Source of the DNA: Aliishimia sp965656085
GTDB lineage: Bacteria > Pseudomonadota > Alphaproteobacteria > Rhodobacterales > Rhodobacteraceae
DNA length: 64,000 nt
Assembly (NCBI GenBank): GCA_965656085.1
Contig: CBFHJA010000022.1
Coordinates: forward strand, 5,353-69,352
Reading direction: 5' to 3'
Each line of letters starts with the position of its first letter. Within the stretch, counting starts at the first letter, position 1. Positions 26,346 through 35,285 of the stretch are shown piece by piece. The notes beneath the pieces were generated by a model. The model worked only from the letters and a program-made list of their open reading frames with translations, ran no database searches and was not told the DNA's origin. Both the position numbers and the translations under genes were made by a program.

Positions 26346-27464
26346 ATGAAACTCAGCATTGAACGGGCCGATCTGCTCAAGGCCGTGAGCCAGGCGCAAT
26401 CCGTCGTGGAACGCCGCAACACGATCCCGATCCTCGCCAATGTGCTGATCGAAGCCGAGGGGTCCGACGTGACCTTCCGCGCCACCGATCTCGACATCGA
26501 AGTGGTGGACAAGGCGCCTGCCATGGTCGAGCGCGCCGGGGCGACGACCGTGTCGGCCACGACGCTGCACGAGATCGTCCGCAAGCTACCCGATGGGGCG
26601 CAAGTGACCCTAACCGCCGATACCGCTGCGGGGCGTCTGACTGTCGAGGCGGGCCGGTCGAACTTCTCGCTGGCGACGCTGCCCAAGGAAGACTTCCCGG
26701 TGATGGCGTCCTCTGAGTACAGCTCGAACTTCTCGGCCCCGGCACCGGTCCTGCGTCGCCTCTTCGACAAGTCGAAGTTTGCGATCTCCACCGAAGAGAC
26801 CCGCTACTACCTGAACGGCGTCTACATGCACATCTCCGAGGCCGAGGGCGGCAAGGTGCTGCGCTGCGTGGCCACCGACGGCCACCGCCTCGCGCGCATC
26901 GACGCCGATCTGCCCGACGGCGCGGCGGAGATGCCCGGTGTGATCGTGCCCCGCAAGACCGTGGGCGAGTTGCGCAAACTGCTCGATGATGACGAAATGC
27001 AGATCGCGGTGTCCGTGTCCGAAACCAAGGTGCGCTTTGCCACGCCCGCGATCACGCTGACGTCCAAGGTGATCGACGGCACCTTCCCCGATTACACCCG
27101 CGTGATCCCCACCGGCAACACCCGCAAACTCGAAGTGGACGCCGCCGATTTCGCCAAGGCTGTGGACCGGGTTGCGACCGTGTCCTCGGAGCGCTCCCGC
27201 GCGGTGAAACTCGCCCTCGACGAGGACCGTTTGCTGCTGTCGGTCAATGCCCCCGATAGCGGCGCGGCGGAAGAGGAGCTTGCGGTGGCCTATGGCGACG
27301 AGCGTCTGGAAATCGGGTTCAACGCCAAGTACCTGCTCGAAATCGCCAGCCAAGTGGATCGTGAGAACGCCGTATTCCTGTTCAACTCCTCCGGCGATCC
27401 GACCCTCATGCGCGAAGGCAACGATACCTCAGCAGTCTATGTCGTTATGCCAATGCGGGTCTGA
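26346..27464 (+). CDS. dnaN: DNA polymerase III beta sliding clamp
   Basis: A 372-residue clamp of normal length, beginning MKLSIERADLLKAVSQAQSVVERRNTIPILANV, the family N-terminus. Domain joins show NGVYMHISE and VATDGHRLARIDADL, and it ends with the usual VYVVMPMRV. It forms the ring that tethers polymerase III. It has its own promoter region, since the preceding gene is on the other strand; recF follows after 18 bases, so dnaN-recF-LysE form one unit. Confidence 0.98.
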   Translation: MKLSIERADLLKAVSQAQSVVERRNTIPILANVLIEAEGSDVTFRATDLDIEVVDKAPAMVERAGATTVSATTLHEIVRKLPDGAQVTLTADTAAGRLTVEAGRSNFSLATLPKEDFPVMASSEYSSNFSAPAPVLRRLFDKSKFAISTEETRYYLNGVYMHISEAEGGKVLRCVATDGHRLARIDADLPDGAAEMPGVIVPRKTVGELRKLLDDDEMQIAVSVSETKVRFATPAITLTSKVIDGTFPDYTRVIPTGNTRKLEVDAADFAKAVDRVATVSSERSRAVKLALDEDRLLLSVNAPDSGAAEEELAVAYGDERLEIGFNAKYLLEIASQVDRENAVFLFNSSGDPTLMREGNDTSAVYVVMPMRV

Positions 27465-27482
27465 CCCGCGCCTATCGTGCCC

Positions 27483-28586
27483 ATGATCCGGGCTGTCACA
27501 TCTCTGAGCCTGTCGCATTTCCGCTCGCATAAACGGACCGTGATCGATGCGGATGCGCGTCCCGTGGCGATCTATGGGCCGAACGGTGCTGGCAAAACCA
27601 ACATTCTCGAGGCGGTCTCCCTGCTCTCACCGGGGCGGGGCCTGCGGCGCGCATCTGCCGAGGACATGACCCGCCGCCCCGAAGCGCTGGGGTGGAAGAT
27701 CAGCGCCGTGCTGCAAAATGAGGGCCGCGCGCATGAGATCGAGACATGGTCCGAAGCGGGTGCGGCACGGTCGGTGAAGATCGACGGAAAGGCCGCGCCT
27801 CAGACCGCTTTGGGGCAAATCGCCCGGGTGCTCTGGCTGATCCCCTCCATGGACCGGCTCTGGATCGAAGGGGCTGAGGGCCGTCGGCGGTTTCTCGACC
27901 GGATGGTTCTGAGTTTCGAGCCGGGTCATGCGGAGGCTTCGCTGGCCTATGAAAAGGCCATGCGGCAGCGCAATCGCCTCTTGAAGGACGAGGTGCGCGA
28001 TCCCGGCTGGTACGCCGCACTCGAGTCGCAAATGGCGGAGGCCGGGGCTTTGATCCAGACGGAGCGTCTGCGCTGTGTTCAGCGTCTGACACAAGCGCAA
28101 CGGGAGGCCGAGACGGCCTTTCCCGTGGCCGAGTTGGACCTGACGGCAACCGAGGGGCACATTCCCGATACCGTTGAAGACCTGCGCGAGGTATTCGCGG
28201 AAAGCCGGTTTCGCGATATGGCCGCCGGACGCGCGATGGTGGGACCGCACCGGGCGGATCTCTACGGCGTTTATGCCGCCAAGGGCGTTCAGGCCAAGGA
28301 TTGCTCCACCGGAGAGCAAAAGGCGCTGCTGGTTTCGCTGATCCTCGCAAATGCCCGCGCGCTCGCGCAGGACATCGGTTCTCCACCGCTCTTGCTGCTC
28401 GACGAGGTGGCCGCGCATCTCGACGCGGGCCGCCGGGCCGCGCTCTTCGACGAGATCTGCGCACTCGGTGCGCAGGCATGGATGACCGGCACGGGGCCGG
28501 AGCTTTTCGCTGAATTGGGCGCGCGGGCGCAAAGCGTACATGTCACGGAAACAGACCGCGTCACACAGGTGGAGCCGGCCTCATGA
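27483..28586 (+). CDS. recF: DNA replication and repair protein RecF
   Basis: A 367-residue SMC-like ATPase with Walker A IYGPNGAGKTN (31-40) and the signature STGEQKALLVSLILANARAL, followed by Walker B LLLLDEVAAHLD. RecF helps load RecA at gaps with RecO and RecR. The ATG at 27483 is preceded in frame by a GTG at 27477; the ATG gives the normal N-terminus MIRAVTSLSLSHFRSH. Confidence 0.96.
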   Translation: MIRAVTSLSLSHFRSHKRTVIDADARPVAIYGPNGAGKTNILEAVSLLSPGRGLRRASAEDMTRRPEALGWKISAVLQNEGRAHEIETWSEAGAARSVKIDGKAAPQTALGQIARVLWLIPSMDRLWIEGAEGRRRFLDRMVLSFEPGHAEASLAYEKAMRQRNRLLKDEVRDPGWYAALESQMAEAGALIQTERLRCVQRLTQAQREAETAFPVAELDLTATEGHIPDTVEDLREVFAESRFRDMAAGRAMVGPHRADLYGVYAAKGVQAKDCSTGEQKALLVSLILANARALAQDIGSPPLLLLDEVAAHLDAGRRAALFDEICALGAQAWMTGTGPELFAELGARAQSVHVTETDRVTQVEPAS

Positions 28587-29203
28587 CCCTCGGACCCTGG
28601 GACTTGGCGCTCTATTCTTTTGCGCTCCTGATCCTCTTTCTTACCCCCGGCCCGGTCTGGCTGGCGCTGATGGCGCGGGCGGTCTCAGGCGGCTTCCAGT
28701 CAGCCTGGCCATTGGCGCTTGGCGTGGCGGTGGGCGATGTGGTCTGGCCCTTACTCGCGATTCTGGGTCTGAGCTGGATTGCCGCCGAGTATGACCAGTT
28801 CCTGGGTGTTCTGCGCTGGGTCGCCTGCGCGTTCTTCCTCTGGCTTGGCTGGTCGGTGATCCGCAACGCAGACCACCAGATCGCGTCGGACAGCCGCCTC
28901 ACACGGCCCGGGATGATGGCGGGCTTTCTCGCGGGCGTCGCCGCGATCCTCGGCAATCCGAAGGCGATCCTGTTCTACATGGGCGTGCTTCCCGGATTCT
29001 TTGACCTCTCCGCTGTAACCATGACGGATATCGCTCTGATCTGCGCGCTGAGCATGATCGTACCGCTCATTGGCAACTTCTTCTTTGCATGGTTCATAGA
29101 CAGGATGCGGCGTCTGGTGACGTCTCCAAACGCGCTTCGGCGGATGAATCTGACCGCCGGCGGCCTGCTGATCGCGGTGGGGCTTGCGCTGCCCTTCACG
29201 TGA
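28583..29203 (+). CDS. LysE family translocator
   Basis: A 206-residue membrane protein with six predicted hydrophobic segments. The LysE/RhtB signature is at the N-terminus (LFLTPGPVWLALMARAVSGGFQSAWPLALGVAVGD) and AILGNPKAILFYMGVLPGF is the second family motif. Such proteins export amino acids or their analogues. Its ATG overlaps the recF stop (ATGA), so it is translated with recF although functionally unrelated. Confidence 0.92.
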   Translation: MTLGPWDLALYSFALLILFLTPGPVWLALMARAVSGGFQSAWPLALGVAVGDVVWPLLAILGLSWIAAEYDQFLGVLRWVACAFFLWLGWSVIRNADHQIASDSRLTRPGMMAGFLAGVAAILGNPKAILFYMGVLPGFFDLSAVTMTDIALICALSMIVPLIGNFFFAWFIDRMRRLVTSPNALRRMNLTAGGLLIAVGLALPFT

Positions 29204-29292
29204 TGGGCCGCAGACACAAAATGTTGCGTGATTCCCGTGACATTCCCCTCGGAAACCACTAAAAACAGAGGATCAGAACAAAGGGTCCGCGT

Positions 29293-31710
29293 ATGGCAGA
29301 CAACGAGCAGAATCCTGAACTTTACGGCGCCGATTCCATCAAAGTTCTCAAAGGCTTGGAGGCGGTTCGAAAACGCCCCGGGATGTATATCGGTGACACC
29401 GACGATGGCTCGGGTCTGCACCACATGGTCTACGAGGTTGTCGACAACGGGATCGACGAAGCTCTGGCGGGTCACGCCGACTATGTGAAGGTCAAGATCC
29501 ACGCCGATTCCAGCGTGTCCGTGCGCGACAACGGGCGCGGGATTCCGGTCGGGATTCACGACGAGGAAGGGGTCTCCGCGGCCGAGGTGATCATGACCCA
29601 ACTTCACGCGGGCGGGAAATTCGACAGCAATTCCTACAAGGTGTCGGGCGGTCTGCACGGCGTCGGCGTGTCTGTGGTGAATGCGCTTTCGGTCTGGCTC
29701 GAACTCAAGGTCTGGCGCGACGGCAAAATCCACTCCGCGCGCTTCGAGCATGGCGAAACAGTCAAGCATCTCGAAGTGATCGGCGACGCGCATGGCGAGA
29801 CTGGCACCGAAGTGCGCTTTCTGGCCTCCACGGGCACCTTCTCCAATCTCGACTATTCCTTCGAAATCCTCGAACGTCGCCTGCGCGAGCTGGCCTTCCT
29901 CAATTCCGGCGTACGGATCATTCTCGAAGACGAACGCCCCGCAGAGCCGCTCAAGTCCGAGCTGTTCTACGAGGGGGGCGTGAAAGAATTCGTCAAGTAT
30001 CTCGACCGCTCCAAGTCCGGAATGATGCCCGAGCCGATCTACGTGGTCGGCGAGCGCGACGACATCGTGATCGAAGCGGCGCTCTGGTGGAATGACAGCT
30101 ACCATGAGAACGTGCTGCCCTTCACCAACAACATCCCGCAGCGTGATGGCGGCACCCACATGGCCGGCTTCCGGGGCGCGCTGACGCGAACCTTGCAGAA
30201 ATACGCCGCCGATAGCGGGATCGCCAAGCGCGAGAAGATTACCTTTACCGGCGATGACGCGCGCGAGGGCTTGACCTGCGTGCTGTCGGTCAAAGTGCCC
30301 GACCCGAAATTCTCCTCCCAGACCAAGGACAAGCTGGTCTCCTCCGAAGTCCGGCCCGCGGTGGAGGGGCTTCTGGGCGAAAAGCTGGGCGAGTGGTTTG
30401 AGGAAAACCCGAACGAGGCCAAGATCATCGTCAGCAAGATCATGGAGGCCGCCATGGCGCGCGAGGCGGCGCGCAAGGCCCGCGAGCTGACCCGGCGCAA
30501 AAACCCGATGGACATGAACTTCCTCAGCTCGAAGCTGAAGGATTGCTCGGACAAGGACCCCGCCAACACCGAGATTTTCCTCGTAGAGGGTGACAGCGCG
30601 GGCGGCTCCGCGCAGACCGGACGGGACCGGAAGACCCAAGCCATTCTGCCGCTCAAGGGGAAGATCCTGAACGTGGAACGGGCGCGTTTCGACCGGATGC
30701 TCTCGTCTCAGGAGATCGGCAACATGGTGATGGCGCTCGGCACCGGGATTGGGCGGGACGAGTTCGACATCTCCAAGCTGCGGTACCACAAGATCGTCAT
30801 CATGACCGACGCCGATGTGGACGGCGCGCATATCCGCACGCTTCTGCTGACCTTCTTCTATCGGCAAATGCCCGAACTGATCGAAGGCGGGTATCTCTAC
30901 ATAGCGCAGCCGCCGCTTTACAAAGTGTCGCGCGGCAAGTCCGAGGTGTATCTCAAAGACGAGGGCGAGATGCAGGACTACCTGATCAACCAAGGGGTCG
31001 AAGGGGCTGTCTTGCGGCTTGGCGATGGCTCGGAGATCGCCAGCGCGGACCTGACACGCGTTGTCGACGAGGCGCGCAGGCTGCGACGGGTTCTGGACGC
31101 CTTCCCGACCCATTACCCCCGCCACATCCTCGAACAGGCCGCGATTGCCGGCGCGTTCACGCCCGGTGCCGTGGATGCGGATTTGCAGGGCGTGGCGGAC
31201 AAGGTTGCGCAGCGGCTTGACCTGATCGCGGTGGAGTATGAGCGCGGCTGGCAAGGGCGGATTACGCAGGACCACGGTATCCGTCTGGCCCGCATCCTGC
31301 GCGGCGTCGAGGAGGTGCGTACACTTGACGGGCCGATGCTGCGTTCCGGCGAGGCGCGGCGGACCGGAAGTTTCACGCAAAGCCTGCAAGAGATTTACGG
31401 CACGCCCGCGACACTCGTGCGCAAGGACCGCGTACAGCAGATTTACGGCCCGCTCGGGCTGTTGCAAGCGATCCTCGAAGAGGGCGAGCGCGGCCTTACA
31501 CTGCAACGATACAAAGGTCTGGGTGAGATGAACCCCGATCAGCTCTGGGAGACCACGCTCGACCCCGATGCCCGCACGCTCTTGCAGGTCAAGGTCGATG
31601 ACGTAGCCGAGGCAGATGATCTGTTCACCAAATTGATGGGCGATGTGGTCGAACCGCGCCGCGAATTCATCCAGCAAAACGCGCTCAGCGTGGAGAATCT
31701 CGACTTCTAA
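29293..31710 (+). CDS. gyrB: DNA gyrase subunit B
   Basis: An 805-residue GHKL-type ATPase subunit. N-terminal motifs are VLKGLEAVRKRPGMYIGDT, VVDNGIDEALAGH (ATP-binding Asn/Glu region) and GGLHGVGVSVVNAL. The Toprim domain has FLVEGDSAGGSA and the metal DxD motif MTDADVDGAHIRTL. The C-terminus ends NLDF, as in GyrB rather than ParE. It introduces negative supercoils with GyrA. It lies about 90 bases after the LysE gene and converges on fliI. Confidence 0.98.
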   Translation: MADNEQNPELYGADSIKVLKGLEAVRKRPGMYIGDTDDGSGLHHMVYEVVDNGIDEALAGHADYVKVKIHADSSVSVRDNGRGIPVGIHDEEGVSAAEVIMTQLHAGGKFDSNSYKVSGGLHGVGVSVVNALSVWLELKVWRDGKIHSARFEHGETVKHLEVIGDAHGETGTEVRFLASTGTFSNLDYSFEILERRLRELAFLNSGVRIILEDERPAEPLKSELFYEGGVKEFVKYLDRSKSGMMPEPIYVVGERDDIVIEAALWWNDSYHENVLPFTNNIPQRDGGTHMAGFRGALTRTLQKYAADSGIAKREKITFTGDDAREGLTCVLSVKVPDPKFSSQTKDKLVSSEVRPAVEGLLGEKLGEWFEENPNEAKIIVSKIMEAAMAREAARKARELTRRKNPMDMNFLSSKLKDCSDKDPANTEIFLVEGDSAGGSAQTGRDRKTQAILPLKGKILNVERARFDRMLSSQEIGNMVMALGTGIGRDEFDISKLRYHKIVIMTDADVDGAHIRTLLLTFFYRQMPELIEGGYLYIAQPPLYKVSRGKSEVYLKDEGEMQDYLINQGVEGAVLRLGDGSEIASADLTRVVDEARRLRRVLDAFPTHYPRHILEQAAIAGAFTPGAVDADLQGVADKVAQRLDLIAVEYERGWQGRITQDHGIRLARILRGVEEVRTLDGPMLRSGEARRTGSFTQSLQEIYGTPATLVRKDRVQQIYGPLGLLQAILEEGERGLTLQRYKGLGEMNPDQLWETTLDPDARTLLQVKVDDVAEADDLFTKLMGDVVEPRREFIQQNALSVENLDF

Positions 31711-31723
31711 AGCGTGTCGGAAA

Positions 31724-31750
31724 GCTGAAAACTGCGCACCACTCTTCAGC
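31724..31750 (-). terminator. Inverted repeat between gyrB and fliI
   Basis: GCTGAA (31724-31729) pairs with TTCAGC (31745-31750), and on the minus strand it is followed by TTTCC. It may serve convergent gyrB and fliI; weak T-run. Confidence 0.35.
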
Positions 31751-31758
31751 AAAAACCT

Positions 31759-33087
31759 CTAACGCGCCCCGCCGCGGCGCAGGATCAATTTCAGCTTATC
31801 GAAACTGTCCTGCACCTTGCCCGTCGCAGGCTGCCCCAGAAAACCGTCAAGCTCGGGCCAAAGCTTGACCGCCTTGTCGAGTTCTGAGTCGGTGCCTTCC
31901 GTGTAAAGCCCGGACCGGATCATCAACGCGCTTTGCTCATAGAGCGATATGCTGTGCCGCACGGTCTGGATCACCTCGTTTTCCTCCGGGCTGGCCGCAT
32001 CGGGAAGCGAGCGTGAGACCGATTTCAGAAGGTCGATGGCCGGGTAGCGACCGCGCTCCGCAATGGCCCGGTCGAGCACGATATGCCCGTCGAGAACGCC
32101 GCGCAGGATGTCCGCGATCGGCTCTTCCATGTCCGAGCCCTGCACCAGAACCGACAAAACGGCGGTGATGTCGCCCGCGCCGTCGATCCCCGGGCCGGCG
32201 CGCTCGCAAAGTTCGGTGATCAGATGCGCGGTGGATGGCGGATGCCCCCGCAGGACCGGGAGCTCGCCTGCCGCAGCGGCGATCTCGCGATGGGCCTCGG
32301 CGAAGCGTGTGATCGAATCGGCGATATAGAGCACGGATTTGCCTTCATCGCGGAAATACTCGGCGATTGCCATCGCGGTCCACGCGCAGCGCCGGCGCTC
32401 GAGCGCGGGCCGGTCGGAGGTGGAAGCGACCACGACGCATTTGCGCATCCCCTCCGCCCCGAGCACGTCCTGTGTGAAATGCCGCAATTCGCGCCCGCGT
32501 TCGCCGACCAGAGCCACCACGACGACATCGCAGTCGACATTGCGCACCAAGGTGGCGAGCAAGCTCGACTTGCCGACACCGGAGCCGGCGAAGAGCCCGA
32601 CCCGCTGGCCAGTGACGAGCGGCAGAACAGTGTTAAGCGCCGCCGAGCCGGTGGCCAAACGCCGTCCAAAGCCCCGCCGCCCGGCGGCCGGTGGGGGCGC
32701 GGACCGCAAGGCCCGCCGCGTGCCTCCCTTGAGCAAAGGCCGCCCATCCAGTGCTGTGCCGTCCGATGCCACGACACGCCCCAGCCATGACGCACAGGGC
32801 GAGACAGTCAGCGGGTGTTCCTGCAAGACCCGGGCGCCGAGCGACAGCCCTGCAGTGTCGCCATCCGGCACAACACTGACCAATGCGCCTTCGATCTGCA
32901 AGATCTCTCCCATGATGACGTGCCCGGGCGCACCATGCACCGAGACTCGGTCTCCGAGCTTGGCGTGAGCGGTCAAACCGGACACCGATATCCGCCCGCC
33001 ATCGGTGGCCACGACTCGCCCCATGGGCTTGACGGCGCGGAGCCCGGAGAGCTGTTGGGCGAGGTTTTCTAAGTATTTGGGGTGCAT
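31759..33087 (-). CDS. fliI: Flagellum-specific ATP synthase FliI
   Basis: A 442-residue ATPase related to F1-beta that energises the flagellar type III export apparatus. Walker A reads GLFAGSGVGKSSLLATL, followed by the family ALVGERGREL region and SITRFAEAHREIA. The ATG at 33087 has AAAGGAGCG at proper spacing; the frame open to 33201 runs into the divergent flgB leader. It is the only flagellar gene here on the minus strand and is divergent from the flgB operon, with an 85-base shared promoter region. Confidence 0.95.
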   Translation of the reverse strand: MHPKYLENLAQQLSGLRAVKPMGRVVATDGGRISVSGLTAHAKLGDRVSVHGAPGHVIMGEILQIEGALVSVVPDGDTAGLSLGARVLQEHPLTVSPCASWLGRVVASDGTALDGRPLLKGGTRRALRSAPPPAAGRRGFGRRLATGSAALNTVLPLVTGQRVGLFAGSGVGKSSLLATLVRNVDCDVVVVALVGERGRELRHFTQDVLGAEGMRKCVVVASTSDRPALERRRCAWTAMAIAEYFRDEGKSVLYIADSITRFAEAHREIAAAAGELPVLRGHPPSTAHLITELCERAGPGIDGAGDITAVLSVLVQGSDMEEPIADILRGVLDGHIVLDRAIAERGRYPAIDLLKSVSRSLPDAASPEENEVIQTVRHSISLYEQSALMIRSGLYTEGTDSELDKAVKLWPELDGFLGQPATGKVQDSFDKLKLILRRGGAR

Positions 33088-33133
33088 CCGAACGCTCCTT
33101 TGGCCATGCAAACCCCTTTTTAAGGAATCAGGG

Positions 33134-33155
33134 TTAAGCCTTGGTTGAACACCAA
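33134..33155. promoter_or_regulatory. Candidate CtrA-like site in fliI/flgB divergent promoter
   Basis: TTAA, seven bases, then TTGAAC at 33134-33150 partly matches the CtrA consensus TTAA-N7-TTAAC. An overlapping inverted repeat TTGGT-TGAAC-ACCAA occupies 33141-33155. CtrA controls flagellar genes in several Rhodobacteraceae; the match is imperfect. Confidence 0.3.
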
Positions 33156-33172
33156 TCGAGGGAGAAGCCCCG

Positions 33173-33574
33173 ATGTTTGCAAAACTCGAAGTCTTTCGCA
33201 TGTCGGCCGCGATGGCCGAACATGCGGGCCAGCGTCAGGCACTGGCGGCACAGAACATGGCCAATGTGGACACACCCGGCTATGAGGCGCGGCGCCTTGC
33301 GTCCTTTTCGGACCTGACCAAAGGCACCGGCGTGAGCCTGCAGGATGGATTCGCAGGCCGCGCCACACGCAATGGCCATCTGCATGGCAGTGGTGGTGCG
33401 GTGATCAACGCAACGGTCACCCGCGAGAAGACCGGCGCGGCGCTCGATGGAAACACCGTGTCCGTCGACCGCGAGATGCTCGAATCCGTGTCCGCCAAGC
33501 GCGAACATGACCGCGCGATCGCGATCTACAAATCCACCCTCAAGATCCTTCAAACCACCTTGGCGAGGTCCTGA
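33173..33574 (+). CDS. flgB: Flagellar basal-body proximal rod protein FlgB
   Basis: A 133-residue rod protein. The rod/hook-family N-terminal motif reads LAAQNMANVDTPGYEARR (about residues 22-39), here with NMANVDTPGY in place of the common NIANADTPGY. It assembles in the periplasm after type III export and has no signal peptide. It opens a co-directional flagellar operon: flgC begins two bases after its stop. The C-terminal helix (ESVSAKREHDRAIAIYKSTLKILQ) is the coiled-coil partner typical of the family. Confidence 0.92.
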   Translation: MFAKLEVFRMSAAMAEHAGQRQALAAQNMANVDTPGYEARRLASFSDLTKGTGVSLQDGFAGRATRNGHLHGSGGAVINATVTREKTGAALDGNTVSVDREMLESVSAKREHDRAIAIYKSTLKILQTTLARS

Positions 33575-33576
33575 CC

Positions 33577-33972
33577 ATGGCCAGCGAATTTTCCAAAGCG
33601 CTTAGCGTAACGACCTCCGGCTTGCAGGCGCAGGCGGAACGCCTGCGGCACCTGTCGGAGAACATCTCGAATGCTGATACCCCCGGGTACCGGCGCAAGA
33701 CGATTTCTTTCGAAACCGACGGGTTCTCTGACCGTGATCTGGCGAAAGTCAAACCGGGGCGGGTGCAACTCGACCAGTCCGAGCTGCGCCAAATCTACGA
33801 CCCCGGACATCCAATGGCAGACCCCTCGGGCCACTATCAGGGATCGAACGTGAACTTGCTCATCGAACTGACTGACGCTCGCGAGGCGCAACGCAGCTAC
33901 GAGGCGAACCTGAAGATTTTCGAACAAACCCGCGCCATGTCCTCCAGCCTGATGGACCTCTTGCGGCGCTAA
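33577..33972 (+). CDS. flgC: Flagellar basal-body rod protein FlgC
   Basis: A 131-residue proximal rod protein with LRHLSENISNADTPGYRRKTI, the rod-family signature, and the C-terminal NLLIELTDAREAQRSYEANLKIFEQTRAM helix typical of FlgC. It begins two bases after flgB, with GGCGAGG as a ribosome-binding site inside flgB. It works with FlgB, FlgF and FliE to connect MS-ring and rod. Confidence 0.94.
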   Translation: MASEFSKALSVTTSGLQAQAERLRHLSENISNADTPGYRRKTISFETDGFSDRDLAKVKPGRVQLDQSELRQIYDPGHPMADPSGHYQGSNVNLLIELTDAREAQRSYEANLKIFEQTRAMSSSLMDLLRR

Positions 33973-33992
33973 ACGAGAAGGAGCAATCCAGA

Positions 33993-34271
33993 ATGGATAT
34001 GCGAGCAGTCTCCGCGGTACAGAAATACGCGGCTTCCAAACCGGTTACCGAACCACAGAACATGGGCGATGCGGCCCGCAATGTCGCGGCCGATTTCGCA
34101 CAAACCCTCGCGCAAGCCGAGCAAACCGCAAAGGCGGCGATGACTGGTGATGCCGACCCGCATGCGCTTGTGCAGGCACTGGCGCAGACCGAACTGGCCG
34201 TCGAGACCGCTGTGACGATCCGCAACAAGGTCGTTGAGGCGTATCAGGAAATCCTGCGGATGCCGGTCTGA
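33993..34271 (+). CDS. fliE: Flagellar hook-basal body complex protein FliE
   Basis: A 92-residue protein. The C-terminal half, ALVQALAQTELAVETAVTIRNKVVEAYQEILRMPV, carries the conserved FliE region that ends in YQEIxRMPV/I. FliE links the MS-ring to the rod and is an early export substrate. The start ATG at 33993 follows AGAAGGAG. Confidence 0.93.
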   Translation: MDMRAVSAVQKYAASKPVTEPQNMGDAARNVAADFAQTLAQAEQTAKAAMTGDADPHALVQALAQTELAVETAVTIRNKVVEAYQEILRMPV

Positions 34272-34274
34272 GCC

Positions 34275-34544
34275 ATGCTGGAAGAAATCATCTTCTATGA
34301 CACCCTGCGCCAAGCCCTCTGGGTCGCTGTAGTGATTTCACTGCCGATCCTCTTGGTCGCGCTGGTTACCGGCGTTGCAATTGGCCTGCTGCAGGCCCTG
34401 ACCGCAGTGCAGGAAATGACACTGACCTTCGTGCCGAAACTGGCCGCGATCGTCGTCGCGTTCTGGGTGTCAATGAGTTTCATGACCGAGTCGCTGGTCT
34501 CGCTCTTCCAAGGGCAGATCATCCCACTGATCATCGGAGGATAA
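34275..34544 (+). CDS. fliQ: Flagellar export protein FliQ
   Basis: An 89-residue inner-membrane protein with two hydrophobic helices, the first WVAVVISLPILLVALVTGVA and the second FVPKLAAIVVAFWVSMSFM, and the family motif LLQALTAVQEMTLTFVPK between them. It is part of the FliPQR export gate. FliP is not in this window. Three bases follow the fliE stop. Confidence 0.94.
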   Translation: MLEEIIFYDTLRQALWVAVVISLPILLVALVTGVAIGLLQALTAVQEMTLTFVPKLAAIVVAFWVSMSFMTESLVSLFQGQIIPLIIGG

Positions 34545-34547
34545 AAG

Positions 34548-35261
34548 ATGGATTCGGCTAGCTATACAACGATTTCCCGGCAGACCGGGCTCTGGCGCGA
34601 GATGAATGTCATCGCAAACAATATCGCCAACAGTGCGACCACGGGGTACCGGCAAGAGGGACTGATTTTCTCCGAGTATGTCGCCTCCAGCCCCGATGGG
34701 CGCTCACTGTCGATGGGCAATGGCAATGTGCGCAACACGTCCTTCCAGCAAGGCGCGCTGACGCAGACCGGCGGCACGTTCGATTTCGCCATTGAAGGGG
34801 ATGGGTTCTTCCTGGTCGAAACGCCCGTCGGCGAACGGTTGACCCGCGCGGGGAGCTTTTCGGCAAATGCCGAAGGCGATCTGGTGACCCCGGACGGGCT
34901 GCGCGTGCTCGACGCGGGCGGCGCGCCGCTCTTCGTGCCGCCCGATGCCGGCCCGATTTCTGTGGCCGCAGATGGCACAATGTCAGCCGACGGCAGGCTG
35001 CTGGGGCAGATCGGTCTCGTGCAGCCCACGGACCCGCGTGGCATGACCCGCGAGGATGGTGTGATGTTCGCCGCGCCCACAGGCTATGAACCCGCCGAAA
35101 CAGCACGTGTCGTGCAAGGCTTTCTCGAAAGCTCGAATGTAGATGCGGTGACCGCCATCGCACGCATGATCGAAGTCCAGCGCGCTTACGAGATGGGCCA
35201 GTCCTTCCTCGACAGCGAAAACCAGCGCGTCCGCGACGCGCTGCAATCCTTCACCCGCTAA
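34548..35261 (+). CDS. flgF: Flagellar basal-body rod protein FlgF
   Basis: A 237-residue proximal rod protein. The N-terminus has NVIANNIANSATTGYRQEG, the rod signature, followed by the FlgF/G core FDFAIEGDGFFLVETPVGERLTRAGSF and the C-terminal coiled-coil helix VTAIARMIEVQRAYEMGQSF. Its length (shorter than FlgG) and position before flgG indicate FlgF. Confidence 0.93.
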   Translation: MDSASYTTISRQTGLWREMNVIANNIANSATTGYRQEGLIFSEYVASSPDGRSLSMGNGNVRNTSFQQGALTQTGGTFDFAIEGDGFFLVETPVGERLTRAGSFSANAEGDLVTPDGLRVLDAGGAPLFVPPDAGPISVAADGTMSADGRLLGQIGLVQPTDPRGMTREDGVMFAAPTGYEPAETARVVQGFLESSNVDAVTAIARMIEVQRAYEMGQSFLDSENQRVRDALQSFTR

Positions 35262-35285
35262 CCCCCTACCTGAGGAGATACCGCC

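Noticed and set aside
28975..31752. Minus-strand frame of 925 codons
   Set aside because: Antisense shadow of gyrB, which has all catalytic motifs on the plus strand.
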